Origin: CAG-390 sp045541375
GTDB taxonomy: Bacteria; Bacillota; Clostridia; Oscillospirales; CAG-272
Assembly: GCA_045541375.1 (NCBI GenBank)
Contig: JAZQJB010000144.1
Location: 62,001-126,000 of the forward strand
Direction of reading: 5' to 3'
DNA: 64,000 nt
Positions within the stretch are counted from its first letter, which is position 1. Each line of letters opens with the position of its first letter. This document shows, piece after piece, positions 16,745 through 24,084 of the stretch. The notes beneath the pieces were generated by a model. The model was not told the origin of the DNA. It searched no databases and saw only the letters and a program-made list of their open reading frames with translations. A program made the position numbers and the translations under genes.

Positions 16745-17971
16745 ATGAAACTGATCAAAACACCCACCAAGGGAATGAACGATTATCTTCCCGCTGAAGT
16801 AGCTCTGCGTGAGTACGTAAAAAGCGTTATCGTAAGCTCTTATACCGCAGACGGCTTTTGTATGATAGAAACTCCTGCTGTTGAGCATATTGAAAACCTT
16901 ACCGGCAAGAATGGCGGCGAGAACGAGAAGCTTATATTTAAGATTATGAAAAGAGGAGAGAAACTGGCAAACGCTTCTTCCGAAGATGAACTTTGCGACA
17001 GCGGTCTTCGCTATGACCTTACCGTTCCGCTTTCCCGCTACTATGCAAATAATTCCGCAAAGCTTCCTTCGCCTTTCCTTGCTATGCAGATAGGCAACGT
17101 TTGGCGTGCTGACCGTCCCCAGAAGGGAAGATACCGCCAGTTTACACAGTGCGATATCGATATCCTCGGTGACGCTACCCAGACTGCTGAAATCACTCTG
17201 ATCTCTTCCACCGCAGGCGTTCTCCGCAAGCTCGGATTTGATAATTTCACCATCAGGATCAACGACAGACGTATGCTCAAGCTCTGTGCAGAGGCATGCG
17301 GATTTGCCCCCGAAGAGCACGATAAGGTGTTTATCATCCTTGACAAGATGGACAAGATCGGACTTGAAGGAGTTAAGAACGAGCTTCTTGCCGAAGGTTA
17401 CGACGAGAATTGTGTATCCAAGTATATTGCTCTTTATGACGGCTGTGATACTGTTGCAGTTGAGGATTTTGCTTCGAGTCTTGGTGAGGCAGGTGCAAAG
17501 ATCGCAAGTGATCTTTCTACAATTATGAGATGTGCATCAGCCGCTACAGTTGGCGGTTGCAAGCTTGCATTTGACCCCACTCTTGTCCGCGGCATGTCTT
17601 ATTATACCGGAACAATTTTTGAAATTCGTATGGATGGCTACGGTTATTCCGTTGGCGGTGGCGGAAGATACGATGAAATGCTCGGTAAGTTTATGGGTCA
17701 GAAGGTTCCCGCGTGCGGATTCTCGCTCGGCTTCGAAAGAATCGTTTCCGCACTTTCCGATTCCGGATTCGTGCCTCCCTCTGCAAGCCGTTCAGTTGCC
17801 TTCCTGGCTTCGAAGAATATGAGCGAGGAAGATATGCTCAAGATGTATTCCGATGCCGCTGCACTCCGTTCCGAAGGCGTCAGAGTATTGGTAACTGCAA
17901 AGATGAAGAACGTATATTTCCAGAAGACAAAGCTTTCCGAAGAAGGCTATACCGAATTTGTTGAGTATTGA
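16745..17971 (+). CDS. hisS: Histidyl-tRNA synthetase (short C-terminal domain)
   Basis: 408 residues. Class II motif 2 is visible (IGNVWRADRPQKGRYRQF), as is the QCDIDILG strand. The histidine-specific loop LVRGMSYYTGTIFE is followed by GGGGRYDEM and motif 3 (GFSLGFERI). The family charges tRNA-His with histidine. The anticodon-binding region after about residue 340 is only some 65 residues, shorter than the usual 90 or so. HisZ, the regulatory paralogue, is an alternative, but the catalytic loops are intact and no his biosynthesis gene is nearby. The start ATG 16745 has GAGG about 9 bases upstream. Confidence 0.85.
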   Translation: MKLIKTPTKGMNDYLPAEVALREYVKSVIVSSYTADGFCMIETPAVEHIENLTGKNGGENEKLIFKIMKRGEKLANASSEDELCDSGLRYDLTVPLSRYYANNSAKLPSPFLAMQIGNVWRADRPQKGRYRQFTQCDIDILGDATQTAEITLISSTAGVLRKLGFDNFTIRINDRRMLKLCAEACGFAPEEHDKVFIILDKMDKIGLEGVKNELLAEGYDENCVSKYIALYDGCDTVAVEDFASSLGEAGAKIASDLSTIMRCASAATVGGCKLAFDPTLVRGMSYYTGTIFEIRMDGYGYSVGGGGRYDEMLGKFMGQKVPACGFSLGFERIVSALSDSGFVPPSASRSVAFLASKNMSEEDMLKMYSDAAALRSEGVRVLVTAKMKNVYFQKTKLSEEGYTEFVEY

Positions 17972-17979
17972 TTTGAGAA

Positions 17980-18912
17980 ATGTATATAGTTGATTCTCAT
18001 TGCGACAGCATTCAGCTTGTCGATAAGGGTAAGTTTCCCCTTGTAAATCCGCATAATTTCAGCAGCATGTATAACCAGTTGCAATTTGTTGCAATGTTTT
18101 GTATGGCTCGCGACGGTAATCTTGAAGAAGCCTATAAGAGAGCTGTAAGATACATAGGACATTTTGCAATTTCAATGCAGAAAGAAGCGGACAAAGTCGT
18201 TCAGGTTCGTACTTATAAGGACATTGAACGTGCTTTTTCAGAAAAGAAGCACGCTGCATTGTTGGCAATTGAAGGCGGCTCTGCTATAAAGGGCTCAAAG
18301 GAAGTATTGCGCGATTTTTATCACGCCGGAGTTCGCGTGTTCGGTCTTGCTTGGCTTTCCAATGAGCTCGCCAAGAGCAACAGAATCGGTGCCGATGAAG
18401 AAGACACCGGACTTACAGATCTCGGCAGAGAGATAGTTGCCGAAGGCAATGATCTTGGTATGATCTTTGATGTTTCTCACCTTTCGGATAAGAGTTTCTG
18501 GGATCTTGCAGAGCTCTCCAAAAAGCCGCTGATTGCGTCACATTCTAACTTCAGGACCTTGTGCCCCCACAGCAGAAATCTTACCGACAGCATGGCGCGT
18601 TTTATCGTTGAGCATGACGGAATGATCGGTTTGAATATGTATCCGGAGTTTATTGGTGTCGAGAAAGATCAGCAGACTGTAGACGGTTTTTTCGATCACC
18701 TTGATTATTGCATTGATAAATTCGGTTCGGATAATATCGGTTTCGGCGGCGACGTTGACGGTACAAGCGGAATGTATCCCTCTCCTATTACGGAGGAGAG
18801 TTCAATCCACGATCAGTTTGTTGATGCTATGATTATCCGTGGCTATTCAGATGATATCATTGAAAAGTTTACTTCTCAAAACTATTTGAATTTCTTGAAG
18901 AAATATCTATAA
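17980..18912 (+). CDS. Membrane dipeptidase family protein (peptidase M19)
   Basis: 310 residues of the renal dipeptidase fold. Metal-site motifs are DSHCDS at the start, EGG in AIEGGSA, FDVSHLSD, and IASHSNFRTLCPHSRNL (two His regions), then GFGGDVDGT. The family hydrolyses dipeptides, including D-amino acid containing ones. There is no signal peptide, so it is probably cytosolic despite the family name. It starts 8 bases after hisS and ends at a strong terminator, so it is the last gene of the murT-gatD-hisS unit. Confidence 0.88.
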   Translation: MYIVDSHCDSIQLVDKGKFPLVNPHNFSSMYNQLQFVAMFCMARDGNLEEAYKRAVRYIGHFAISMQKEADKVVQVRTYKDIERAFSEKKHAALLAIEGGSAIKGSKEVLRDFYHAGVRVFGLAWLSNELAKSNRIGADEEDTGLTDLGREIVAEGNDLGMIFDVSHLSDKSFWDLAELSKKPLIASHSNFRTLCPHSRNLTDSMARFIVEHDGMIGLNMYPEFIGVEKDQQTVDGFFDHLDYCIDKFGSDNIGFGGDVDGTSGMYPSPITEESSIHDQFVDAMIIRGYSDDIIEKFTSQNYLNFLKKYL

Positions 18913-18942
18913 ATAAAAGCTGCCAAGACGGCAGCTTTTATT
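18912..18942. terminator. Terminator between the dipeptidase gene and the acetyltransferase gene
   Basis: A 13-bp perfect stem (AATAAAAGCTGCC and its complement) around AAGAC. It carries A/T tracts on both sides and overlaps the last bases of the minus-strand gene. Confidence 0.85.
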
Positions 18943-19609
18943 ACATTATAGGCACTATTTCGTCAGAAGATTTAACGATGCAATTTGCATCAATAACTCC
19001 TCTGACAGATGTGAGTGGATATACTCTTGAGGAAGGACCGATAATACTTCCCGGATTGATTACCGATCCGCAACCGATTTCAACACGGTCGCATATTATC
19101 GCTCCAAACTTTCGTCTGTTGGTTGTTATCGGTGGTTCGGTTTTTACTGTAATATTGTTCTTATCTTGTCTGACATTTGAGCAAACCGCTCCGGCACCCA
19201 AATGAGATTTATTACCAAGAATCGAATCACCGACGTAATTGAAGTGCGGTATCTGAACGTTATCAAAGATAACAGAGTTCTTTACTTCCGTTGAATTACC
19301 TATAACGCATCCCTCTCCCGTAATTACGTTTCCTCTGATAAATGCGCAATGACGGATCTCGGAATTGGGGCCGATTATTGCAGGTGCTTCAATTAATGCA
19401 GATTCAGCAATAACTGTTCCTTCGCCCGCAAGCACACCCGGCTTGATTTCGCTATATCCGTGAGCAATCAGATCATCATATATTGAAGCAATATATTCAC
19501 CGATGCGGTCTAATGCTTCCCACGGATACTCTGTGCCAGAGAACAGATTTTGCATATATTCCGGAATGTGAGTGAATAGTTTATTCGTGGTTACTTCCGT
19601 CGATTTCAT
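18941..19609 (-). CDS. Left-handed beta-helix acyltransferase, GlmU C-terminal type
   Basis: 222 residues. A helical N-terminus (FSGTEYPWEALDRI) precedes many hexapeptide repeats (residues 55-215). IPHFNYVGDSILG places His122 where GlmU has its catalytic His in GHLTYLGD, and LGAGAVCSN matches the GlmU GAGTITCN turn. No uridyltransferase domain is present. The ATG overlaps the glmM stop (ATGA). Glucosamine-1-phosphate, the GlmM product, is therefore the likely acetyl acceptor (inference). Related stand-alone proteins are often annotated only as nucleotidyltransferase-like, so the function is not proven. Confidence 0.72.
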   Translation of the reverse strand: MKSTEVTTNKLFTHIPEYMQNLFSGTEYPWEALDRIGEYIASIYDDLIAHGYSEIKPGVLAGEGTVIAESALIEAPAIIGPNSEIRHCAFIRGNVITGEGCVIGNSTEVKNSVIFDNVQIPHFNYVGDSILGNKSHLGAGAVCSNVRQDKNNITVKTEPPITTNRRKFGAIICDRVEIGCGSVINPGSIIGPSSRVYPLTSVRGVIDANCIVKSSDEIVPIM

Positions 19610-20988
19610 ATTAAATAATTCCTTTCCTTCATCTTGTTCTCAATCTCACTAATTAGTGAATCGCATTCGTCTTCGGTAGTGGCTTCTGCCATAACTCTGA
19701 TAAGGTTTTCTGTTCCGCTCGCGCGCAGAATTACTCTGCCGTTGCCTTTTAATCTATCATTTATATCGTTGACCAGATCAATCAAAACTTTGTCCTTTGT
19801 TGCAGCGGATTTATCTGTAACTTTATAGTTTTTTGTGATTTGTGGATATAGACTTACGGCTTTGCAAAGCTCCGAGACGGTGCATTTCCTGTCTTTCATT
19901 TCCTCTGTCAACATAATAGCTGTCAAAAGTGCATCACCGGTAGTAGCATATTTCCTTAAAATAATGTGCCCGGACTGCTCACCGCCGAGCTGATAGTCAT
20001 GTTCTTGCATAGCCGAATATACATACTTATCACCAACTGCTGTAAACATACAATCGATCGATTCGTCTTTCAATGAATTGACCAATGCAAGATTCGACAT
20101 TATTGTTGCTACGACAGTATTGCCTTTGAGCATATCTTTCCTTTTCAGACGCTTTGCGAGAATATATAGGATTTTGTCGCCATCTATGATGTTGCCGCTC
20201 TCATCCACAGCTATGCACCTATCGGCATCTCCGTCAAATGAAAATCCAAAGTCAAGTTTATTTTCCTTTACAAGCTTGCATAACGCCTCGGGGTGTGTTG
20301 AACCGCAGTTGCTATTAATATTAGTTCCATCAGGGCAAGCACCTATCAAATAGGTCTTTGCTCCAAGAGCATCAAAAACCGCTTTGGCAATCATCCATGA
20401 TGCACCGTTTGCGCAGTCAAGACCAATTCTTAAATCTCTGTACGAGTGTGATGCGAGTGAAATGAGATATCCGACATATCTGTTTCTTCCGGCAACATGG
20501 TCAACTATCTTGCCGATATCTTCATCTGCAATAAGAGGCAGATCACATTCTTTGACGTTCAATCTGTTCAAATCACCGTCAAGATATGCCTCAATCATAA
20601 GAATAATTTCGTCTTCCATCTTTTCGCCAAAGTGGTTAATCACTTTAATGCCGTTATCTGCGAAATGATTGTGAGAAGCTGTTATCATTATTCCGCAATC
20701 AAAATTATCTTGTCTGACCACGTAAGAGACGCTTGGAGTGGTCGTTACGTGCAGCATATATGCATCAGCACCGGATGACGTGATGCCCGATGCGACAGCA
20801 TATTCAAGCATATAGCTTGATAATCTTGTGTCTTTCCCGATCACGATTCGCGGTCGGTATTTCGGATCCTCTCTCTTGTAATACCATCCAAGAAATCTGC
20901 CTATTTTGAATGCGTGAAGTGCCGTTAGTTCAACATTGGCTTTGCCTCTGAAGCCGTCTGTTCCAAAGTATTTTGTATTATTACTCAT
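19606..20988 (-). CDS. glmM: Phosphoglucosamine mutase GlmM
   Basis: 460 residues of the alpha-D-phosphohexomutase superfamily. The start reads YFGTDGFRGKAN. The phosphoserine loop is MITASHNHFADNGIK, the metal loop FSFDGDADRC and the phosphate-binding tail LRASGTENLIRVM. GlmM interconverts glucosamine-6-phosphate and glucosamine-1-phosphate on the way to UDP-GlcNAc. The start is ATG 20988 with GGAGG about 6 bases upstream; the longer frame adds an unsupported leader. The active loop has NH where NP is usual. It is coupled to the GlmU-type acetyltransferase gene. No strong promoter was recognised in the short region upstream. Confidence 0.92.
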   Translation of the reverse strand: MSNNTKYFGTDGFRGKANVELTALHAFKIGRFLGWYYKREDPKYRPRIVIGKDTRLSSYMLEYAVASGITSSGADAYMLHVTTTPSVSYVVRQDNFDCGIMITASHNHFADNGIKVINHFGEKMEDEIILMIEAYLDGDLNRLNVKECDLPLIADEDIGKIVDHVAGRNRYVGYLISLASHSYRDLRIGLDCANGASWMIAKAVFDALGAKTYLIGACPDGTNINSNCGSTHPEALCKLVKENKLDFGFSFDGDADRCIAVDESGNIIDGDKILYILAKRLKRKDMLKGNTVVATIMSNLALVNSLKDESIDCMFTAVGDKYVYSAMQEHDYQLGGEQSGHIILRKYATTGDALLTAIMLTEEMKDRKCTVSELCKAVSLYPQITKNYKVTDKSAATKDKVLIDLVNDINDRLKGNGRVILRASGTENLIRVMAEATTEDECDSLISEIENKMKERNYLI

Positions 20989-21035
20989 ATATTCCTCCGC
21001 AATTAGCATTTGCCAATAGTATATGCCGATCGGGA

Positions 21036-21077
21036 GAAAAATACACCGTCTGACCGATATTGCAGCAGACGGTGTAT
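21036..21077 (-). terminator. Terminator after the prfB-membrane protein unit
   Basis: A 12-bp perfect stem ATACACCGTCTG with its complement (21041-21052 with 21066-21077), followed on the minus strand by a run of T. Confidence 0.85.
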
Positions 21078-21081
21078 ATAA

Positions 21082-21519
21082 TTATTTGTAATCGTCCTCG
21101 CAAGCTTCTTCGTCAAGAGGAATATGGTTGCGGTTCAGCTTTTCGTGCTCTTCGCTTTCTTCACTTTCGTAAAGTTCGGACTTAATGAATGATTCTGCGG
21201 GATTTTCTTCTTCCGGCTCAATAACGTCATAATCTTCCGTATCAAACAAGTCGAGAAGGTAACCCTTCTTGAGATATTTGACATACTTCATCAGTGCGGC
21301 AAAAGCTGCGATGATTCCGACTATCCACGAAAGGGTAGAGAGGACCGCGATCCAAGCGCGCTTATTCTTTTCTTTTTTGATCTTTTCTGCGCGAAGCTCA
21401 AAAAGGTGAGTGGTGATATTATAGCAGGTTATAACGGTAATGACAAACATTGAGTATTTGCCAAGCTTGTATAAGATCCTGCGAAACTTCATTCCTGCTT
21501 TGGAAATGTTCTTTGACAT
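21082..21519 (-). CDS. Small membrane protein of unknown function
   Basis: 145 residues and not recognised. Two hydrophobic segments are visible, around residues 22-38 (MFVITVITCYNITTHLF) and 55-75 (IAVLSTLSWIVGIIAAF). A basic KIKKEKNKR loop lies between them, and a long acidic C-terminal tail is rich in Glu and Asp (about residues 95-145). The gene lies 18 bases after prfB and before a terminator, so it is probably expressed with prfB. Confidence 0.6.
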   Translation of the reverse strand: MSKNISKAGMKFRRILYKLGKYSMFVITVITCYNITTHLFELRAEKIKKEKNKRAWIAVLSTLSWIVGIIAAFAALMKYVKYLKKGYLLDLFDTEDYDVIEPEEENPAESFIKSELYESEESEEHEKLNRNHIPLDEEACEDDYK

Positions 21520-21537
21520 ACCGTTTTCTCCTTGCGA

Positions 21538-22656
21538 TTAGTTATCGTTCTGCTTCGAGATGTGCTTGAGATATGCATTGATGAAACCGTCGATCTCACC
21601 GTTCATTACAGCGCCGATGTTCCCTGTTTCATATCCTGTTCTTGTATCCTTTGCAAGAGTGTAGGGCATAAATACGTAGGATCTGATCTGCGAGCCCCAC
21701 TCAATATTTGTCTTGTTGCCCTGAATTTCTTCGATTGTATCAAGGCGCTCACGGATCTTGATCTCCATAAGCTTCGACTTAAGCATCTTCATGGCTGTTT
21801 CCTTGTTCTGGAGCTGAGAACGCTCGGTCTGGCAGGTTACAACGATACCGGTAGCCTTATGGATAAGTCTTACTGCCGAGGAAACCTTGTTGACGTTCTG
21901 TCCGCCAGCACCGCTCGAGTGGAATGCTATAAAGTCGTAATCTTCGTCACGGATGACGATCTCGTCGAGCTTATCGAATTCGGGCATAACTTCTATGGAA
22001 GCAAAAGACGTATGACGGCGACCTTGTGAGTCATAAGGGGAAACTCTGACAAGTCTGTGAACTCCGTTTTCGCTCTTGAGGTAGCCATAAGCATTGATGC
22101 CTTCAACCATAATCGTTGCGCTCTTGATGCCTGCTTCTTCGCCGTCAAGCCAGTCTGTGAGCTTAACCTTGAAGCCGTTGCGTTCTGCCCAGCGGGTGAT
22201 CATACGGTAAAGCATCAAAGCCCAGTCCTGCGCCTCTGTTCCGCCCGCACCGGGATGGAAGGATACAATGGCATTGTTTCTGTCATATTCACCGGAGAGA
22301 AGGATAGAGATACGCTCTTTTTCTTCCTCTGCAACAATAGCGGCAAGCTCTTCTTCAACCTCGGGAACACAACTCTCGTCGTTTTCTTCGATTGCGAGCT
22401 CGGCAAGAGCAATGGCATCTTCAAGGCGGGCACAAAGAGCCTCGTAACCTGCTACGGTATCCTTTGCTTGCTTGATCGCCTGGAGAACTTTAGAAGAATT
22501 TTCCTGATTTGACCAGAAATCCGGATCAAGAGTGAGAGCTTCGAGCTCTTCGATCTTTACTCTTTGTTCGTCGATTCGGAGAGCGTTTCCAAGCTCTGCA
22601 ACAACGGGGCGCATACCCGTCAATTTATATTTTGCTTCTTCAAGTGCAACAATCAA
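21538..22656 (-). CDS. prfB: Peptide chain release factor 2
   Basis: 372 residues from the TTG at 22656, chosen because GGGAGG lies 6 bases before it; the ATGs at 22683 and 22674 lie upstream of that site. The GGQ peptidyl-tRNA hydrolysis motif is at about 251-253 (SGAGGQNVN). The stop-codon recognition tripeptide, normally SPF, reads SPY at about 206-208 (RVSPYDSQGRRHTSFAS). RF2 releases at UAA and UGA. The frame is continuous through the region where many prfB genes have a UGA and a programmed +1 shift, so that control is absent. A SigA-type promoter lies at 22705-22734. Confidence 0.92.
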   Translation of the reverse strand: MIVALEEAKYKLTGMRPVVAELGNALRIDEQRVKIEELEALTLDPDFWSNQENSSKVLQAIKQAKDTVAGYEALCARLEDAIALAELAIEENDESCVPEVEEELAAIVAEEEKERISILLSGEYDRNNAIVSFHPGAGGTEAQDWALMLYRMITRWAERNGFKVKLTDWLDGEEAGIKSATIMVEGINAYGYLKSENGVHRLVRVSPYDSQGRRHTSFASIEVMPEFDKLDEIVIRDEDYDFIAFHSSGAGGQNVNKVSSAVRLIHKATGIVVTCQTERSQLQNKETAMKMLKSKLMEIKIRERLDTIEEIQGNKTNIEWGSQIRSYVFMPYTLAKDTRTGYETGNIGAVMNGEIDGFINAYLKHISKQNDN

Positions 22657-22704
22657 AAAAGACCTCCCGTCCATAAAGGACATTTAGTAATTATTTTTCA
22701 TTAT

Positions 22705-22734
22705 ATTATAGCATATTTGACCTATGGATTTCAA
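22705..22734 (-). promoter_or_regulatory. SigA-type promoter of prfB
   Basis: Minus strand TTGAAA (22734-22729), an 18-base spacer, TATAAT (22710-22705). Confidence 0.72.
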
Positions 22735-22794
22735 TGGTTATTTAAAAAAATTCAAATTTGTTATATATTTTTTCATAATTTCGCGTGCAACTGC

Positions 22795-22823
22795 TTGATT
22801 TTACGGGAATTTAATGATATTAT
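22795..22823 (+). promoter_or_regulatory. SigA-type extended -10 promoter of the namZ-like gene
   Basis: TTGATT at 22795-22800, a 17-base spacer, TATTAT at 22818-22823 preceded by TGA. Confidence 0.65.
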
Positions 22824-22853
22824 ATTATTATTAATACGAAAGTGAGCGGTATA

Positions 22854-23996
22854 ATGATTAATGTATCTAAAGTAATGTGCGGTGCTGACAGAATTGATAT
22901 AATTGAAAAATTGACAAAAGGAAAGAGATGCGGATTGCTGACAGCAGCTTCAGGTGTTGACTCACAAGGAATACCCACTTATTATAAGTTGCATCAGAAT
23001 GGGGTACTTTCAGTTTTGTTTGCTCCGGAACACGGCATTCATTCTGTTATGCAAGACGGCGGCTGGGGCGGCGGCCATATAGACAAAGAAACAGGAGTTC
23101 CCGTTTATGATCTTCCTGCAAAAGGAAATCCGCAAATTGGCGAGGCGCTTTCTTTGTGTGACGTTGTAATATACGATATTCAAGATGTCGGCGCACGTTT
23201 TTATACTTACATTTATTGCCTGACCTACCTGATGCAAGAATGCGCGTCGAGAAATGTTCCTGTCATTATCTTGGATAGACCCGACCCTATTTGCGGATCA
23301 CTTTCAGCAATATCAGGCGCGATTCTCGATGAATCAAAGTATTCCTCGTTTGTCGGCAGATATGCTATTCCCACAAGATATTCGCTTACCTGCGGCGAAT
23401 TCGCAAAATATATTAACAGTGTAAAGAACATTGGGTGTGAGTTGATTGTTGTTGAGTGCCAAGGTTGGATGCGTGATATGTATGCTGACGAAACAGGGCT
23501 TCCGTGGATAAATCCTTCTCCGAATATTCCGAGCGTGAATACCGCTATCAATTACATCGGAACTTGTCTTATTGAAGCAACTAACATTTCCGAGGGAAGA
23601 GGCACTACAAGACCTTTCGATCTCGTTGGAGCTCCGTTTATTGATTCAGCTTATCTTTGCAATGAGATGAACTCCTATGGCTTGGAAGGGGTTTTCTTCA
23701 GCCGCGCGTTTTTTACCCCAATGTTTGGAAAGTGGAAAGATGAAGTTTGCGAAGGAGTTCAGCTTAACATATCAAATCGCATTTCGTATGATCCTCACGC
23801 CGCGGGTATATGTTTGATAGCAGCGTTAAGAAAGTACAAAGAATTCGAATGGCGCGAAAACGGTATGTGTCTGCGTTATGGGCGTGATACGCTAACTTCA
23901 GCCGAAATTATAGATCCAAGTCTCATCCTCGAAGGAGAGCGTGAAGGAATTGAAAGTTACAAGAAAATTATCAAGGAATTTTTGATATATAATTGA
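22854..23996 (+). CDS. namZ: DUF1343 / GH171 exo-N-acetylmuramidase NamZ-like protein
   Basis: About 380 residues. The family signature is clear: APEHGIHS near residue 60, then VPVYDLPAKG, VVIYDIQDVGARFYTYIYC, DRPDPI, and GLPWINPSPNIPS with EATNISEGRGTTRPF. Characterised NamZ enzymes release terminal MurNAc from peptidoglycan fragments. There is no signal peptide here, so it would act on imported or internal muropeptides. The start is uncertain: ATG 22854 has only a weak GAGCGG upstream, and a GTG at 22842 is in frame. It has its own promoter, and another promoter separates it from polA. Confidence 0.85.
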   Translation: MINVSKVMCGADRIDIIEKLTKGKRCGLLTAASGVDSQGIPTYYKLHQNGVLSVLFAPEHGIHSVMQDGGWGGGHIDKETGVPVYDLPAKGNPQIGEALSLCDVVIYDIQDVGARFYTYIYCLTYLMQECASRNVPVIILDRPDPICGSLSAISGAILDESKYSSFVGRYAIPTRYSLTCGEFAKYINSVKNIGCELIVVECQGWMRDMYADETGLPWINPSPNIPSVNTAINYIGTCLIEATNISEGRGTTRPFDLVGAPFIDSAYLCNEMNSYGLEGVFFSRAFFTPMFGKWKDEVCEGVQLNISNRISYDPHAAGICLIAALRKYKEFEWRENGMCLRYGRDTLTSAEIIDPSLILEGEREGIESYKKIIKEFLIYN

Positions 23997-24026
23997 ACTC
24001 GGAACTATCAAAATTTTCTAAAACTC

Positions 24027-24055
24027 TTGCTTGATAAGCCATTTTGTGATATACT
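24027..24055 (+). promoter_or_regulatory. Probable promoter of the polA operon
   Basis: TATACT at 24050-24055 preceded by TGA (extended -10), with a weak -35 TTGCTT at 24027-24032 and a 17-base spacer. Confidence 0.55.
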
Positions 24056-24084
24056 ATTAGTAATTATTTACTTGAGGTTGAAAT

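Noticed and set aside
16202..17320. A 372-codon minus-strand frame across gatD and hisS
   Set aside because: It spans two real genes and their junction in antisense; no promoter, binding site or domain.
22560..22683. Programmed +1 frameshift in prfB
   Set aside because: No in-frame TGA or CTT-TGA-C slippery site is present; the frame is continuous.
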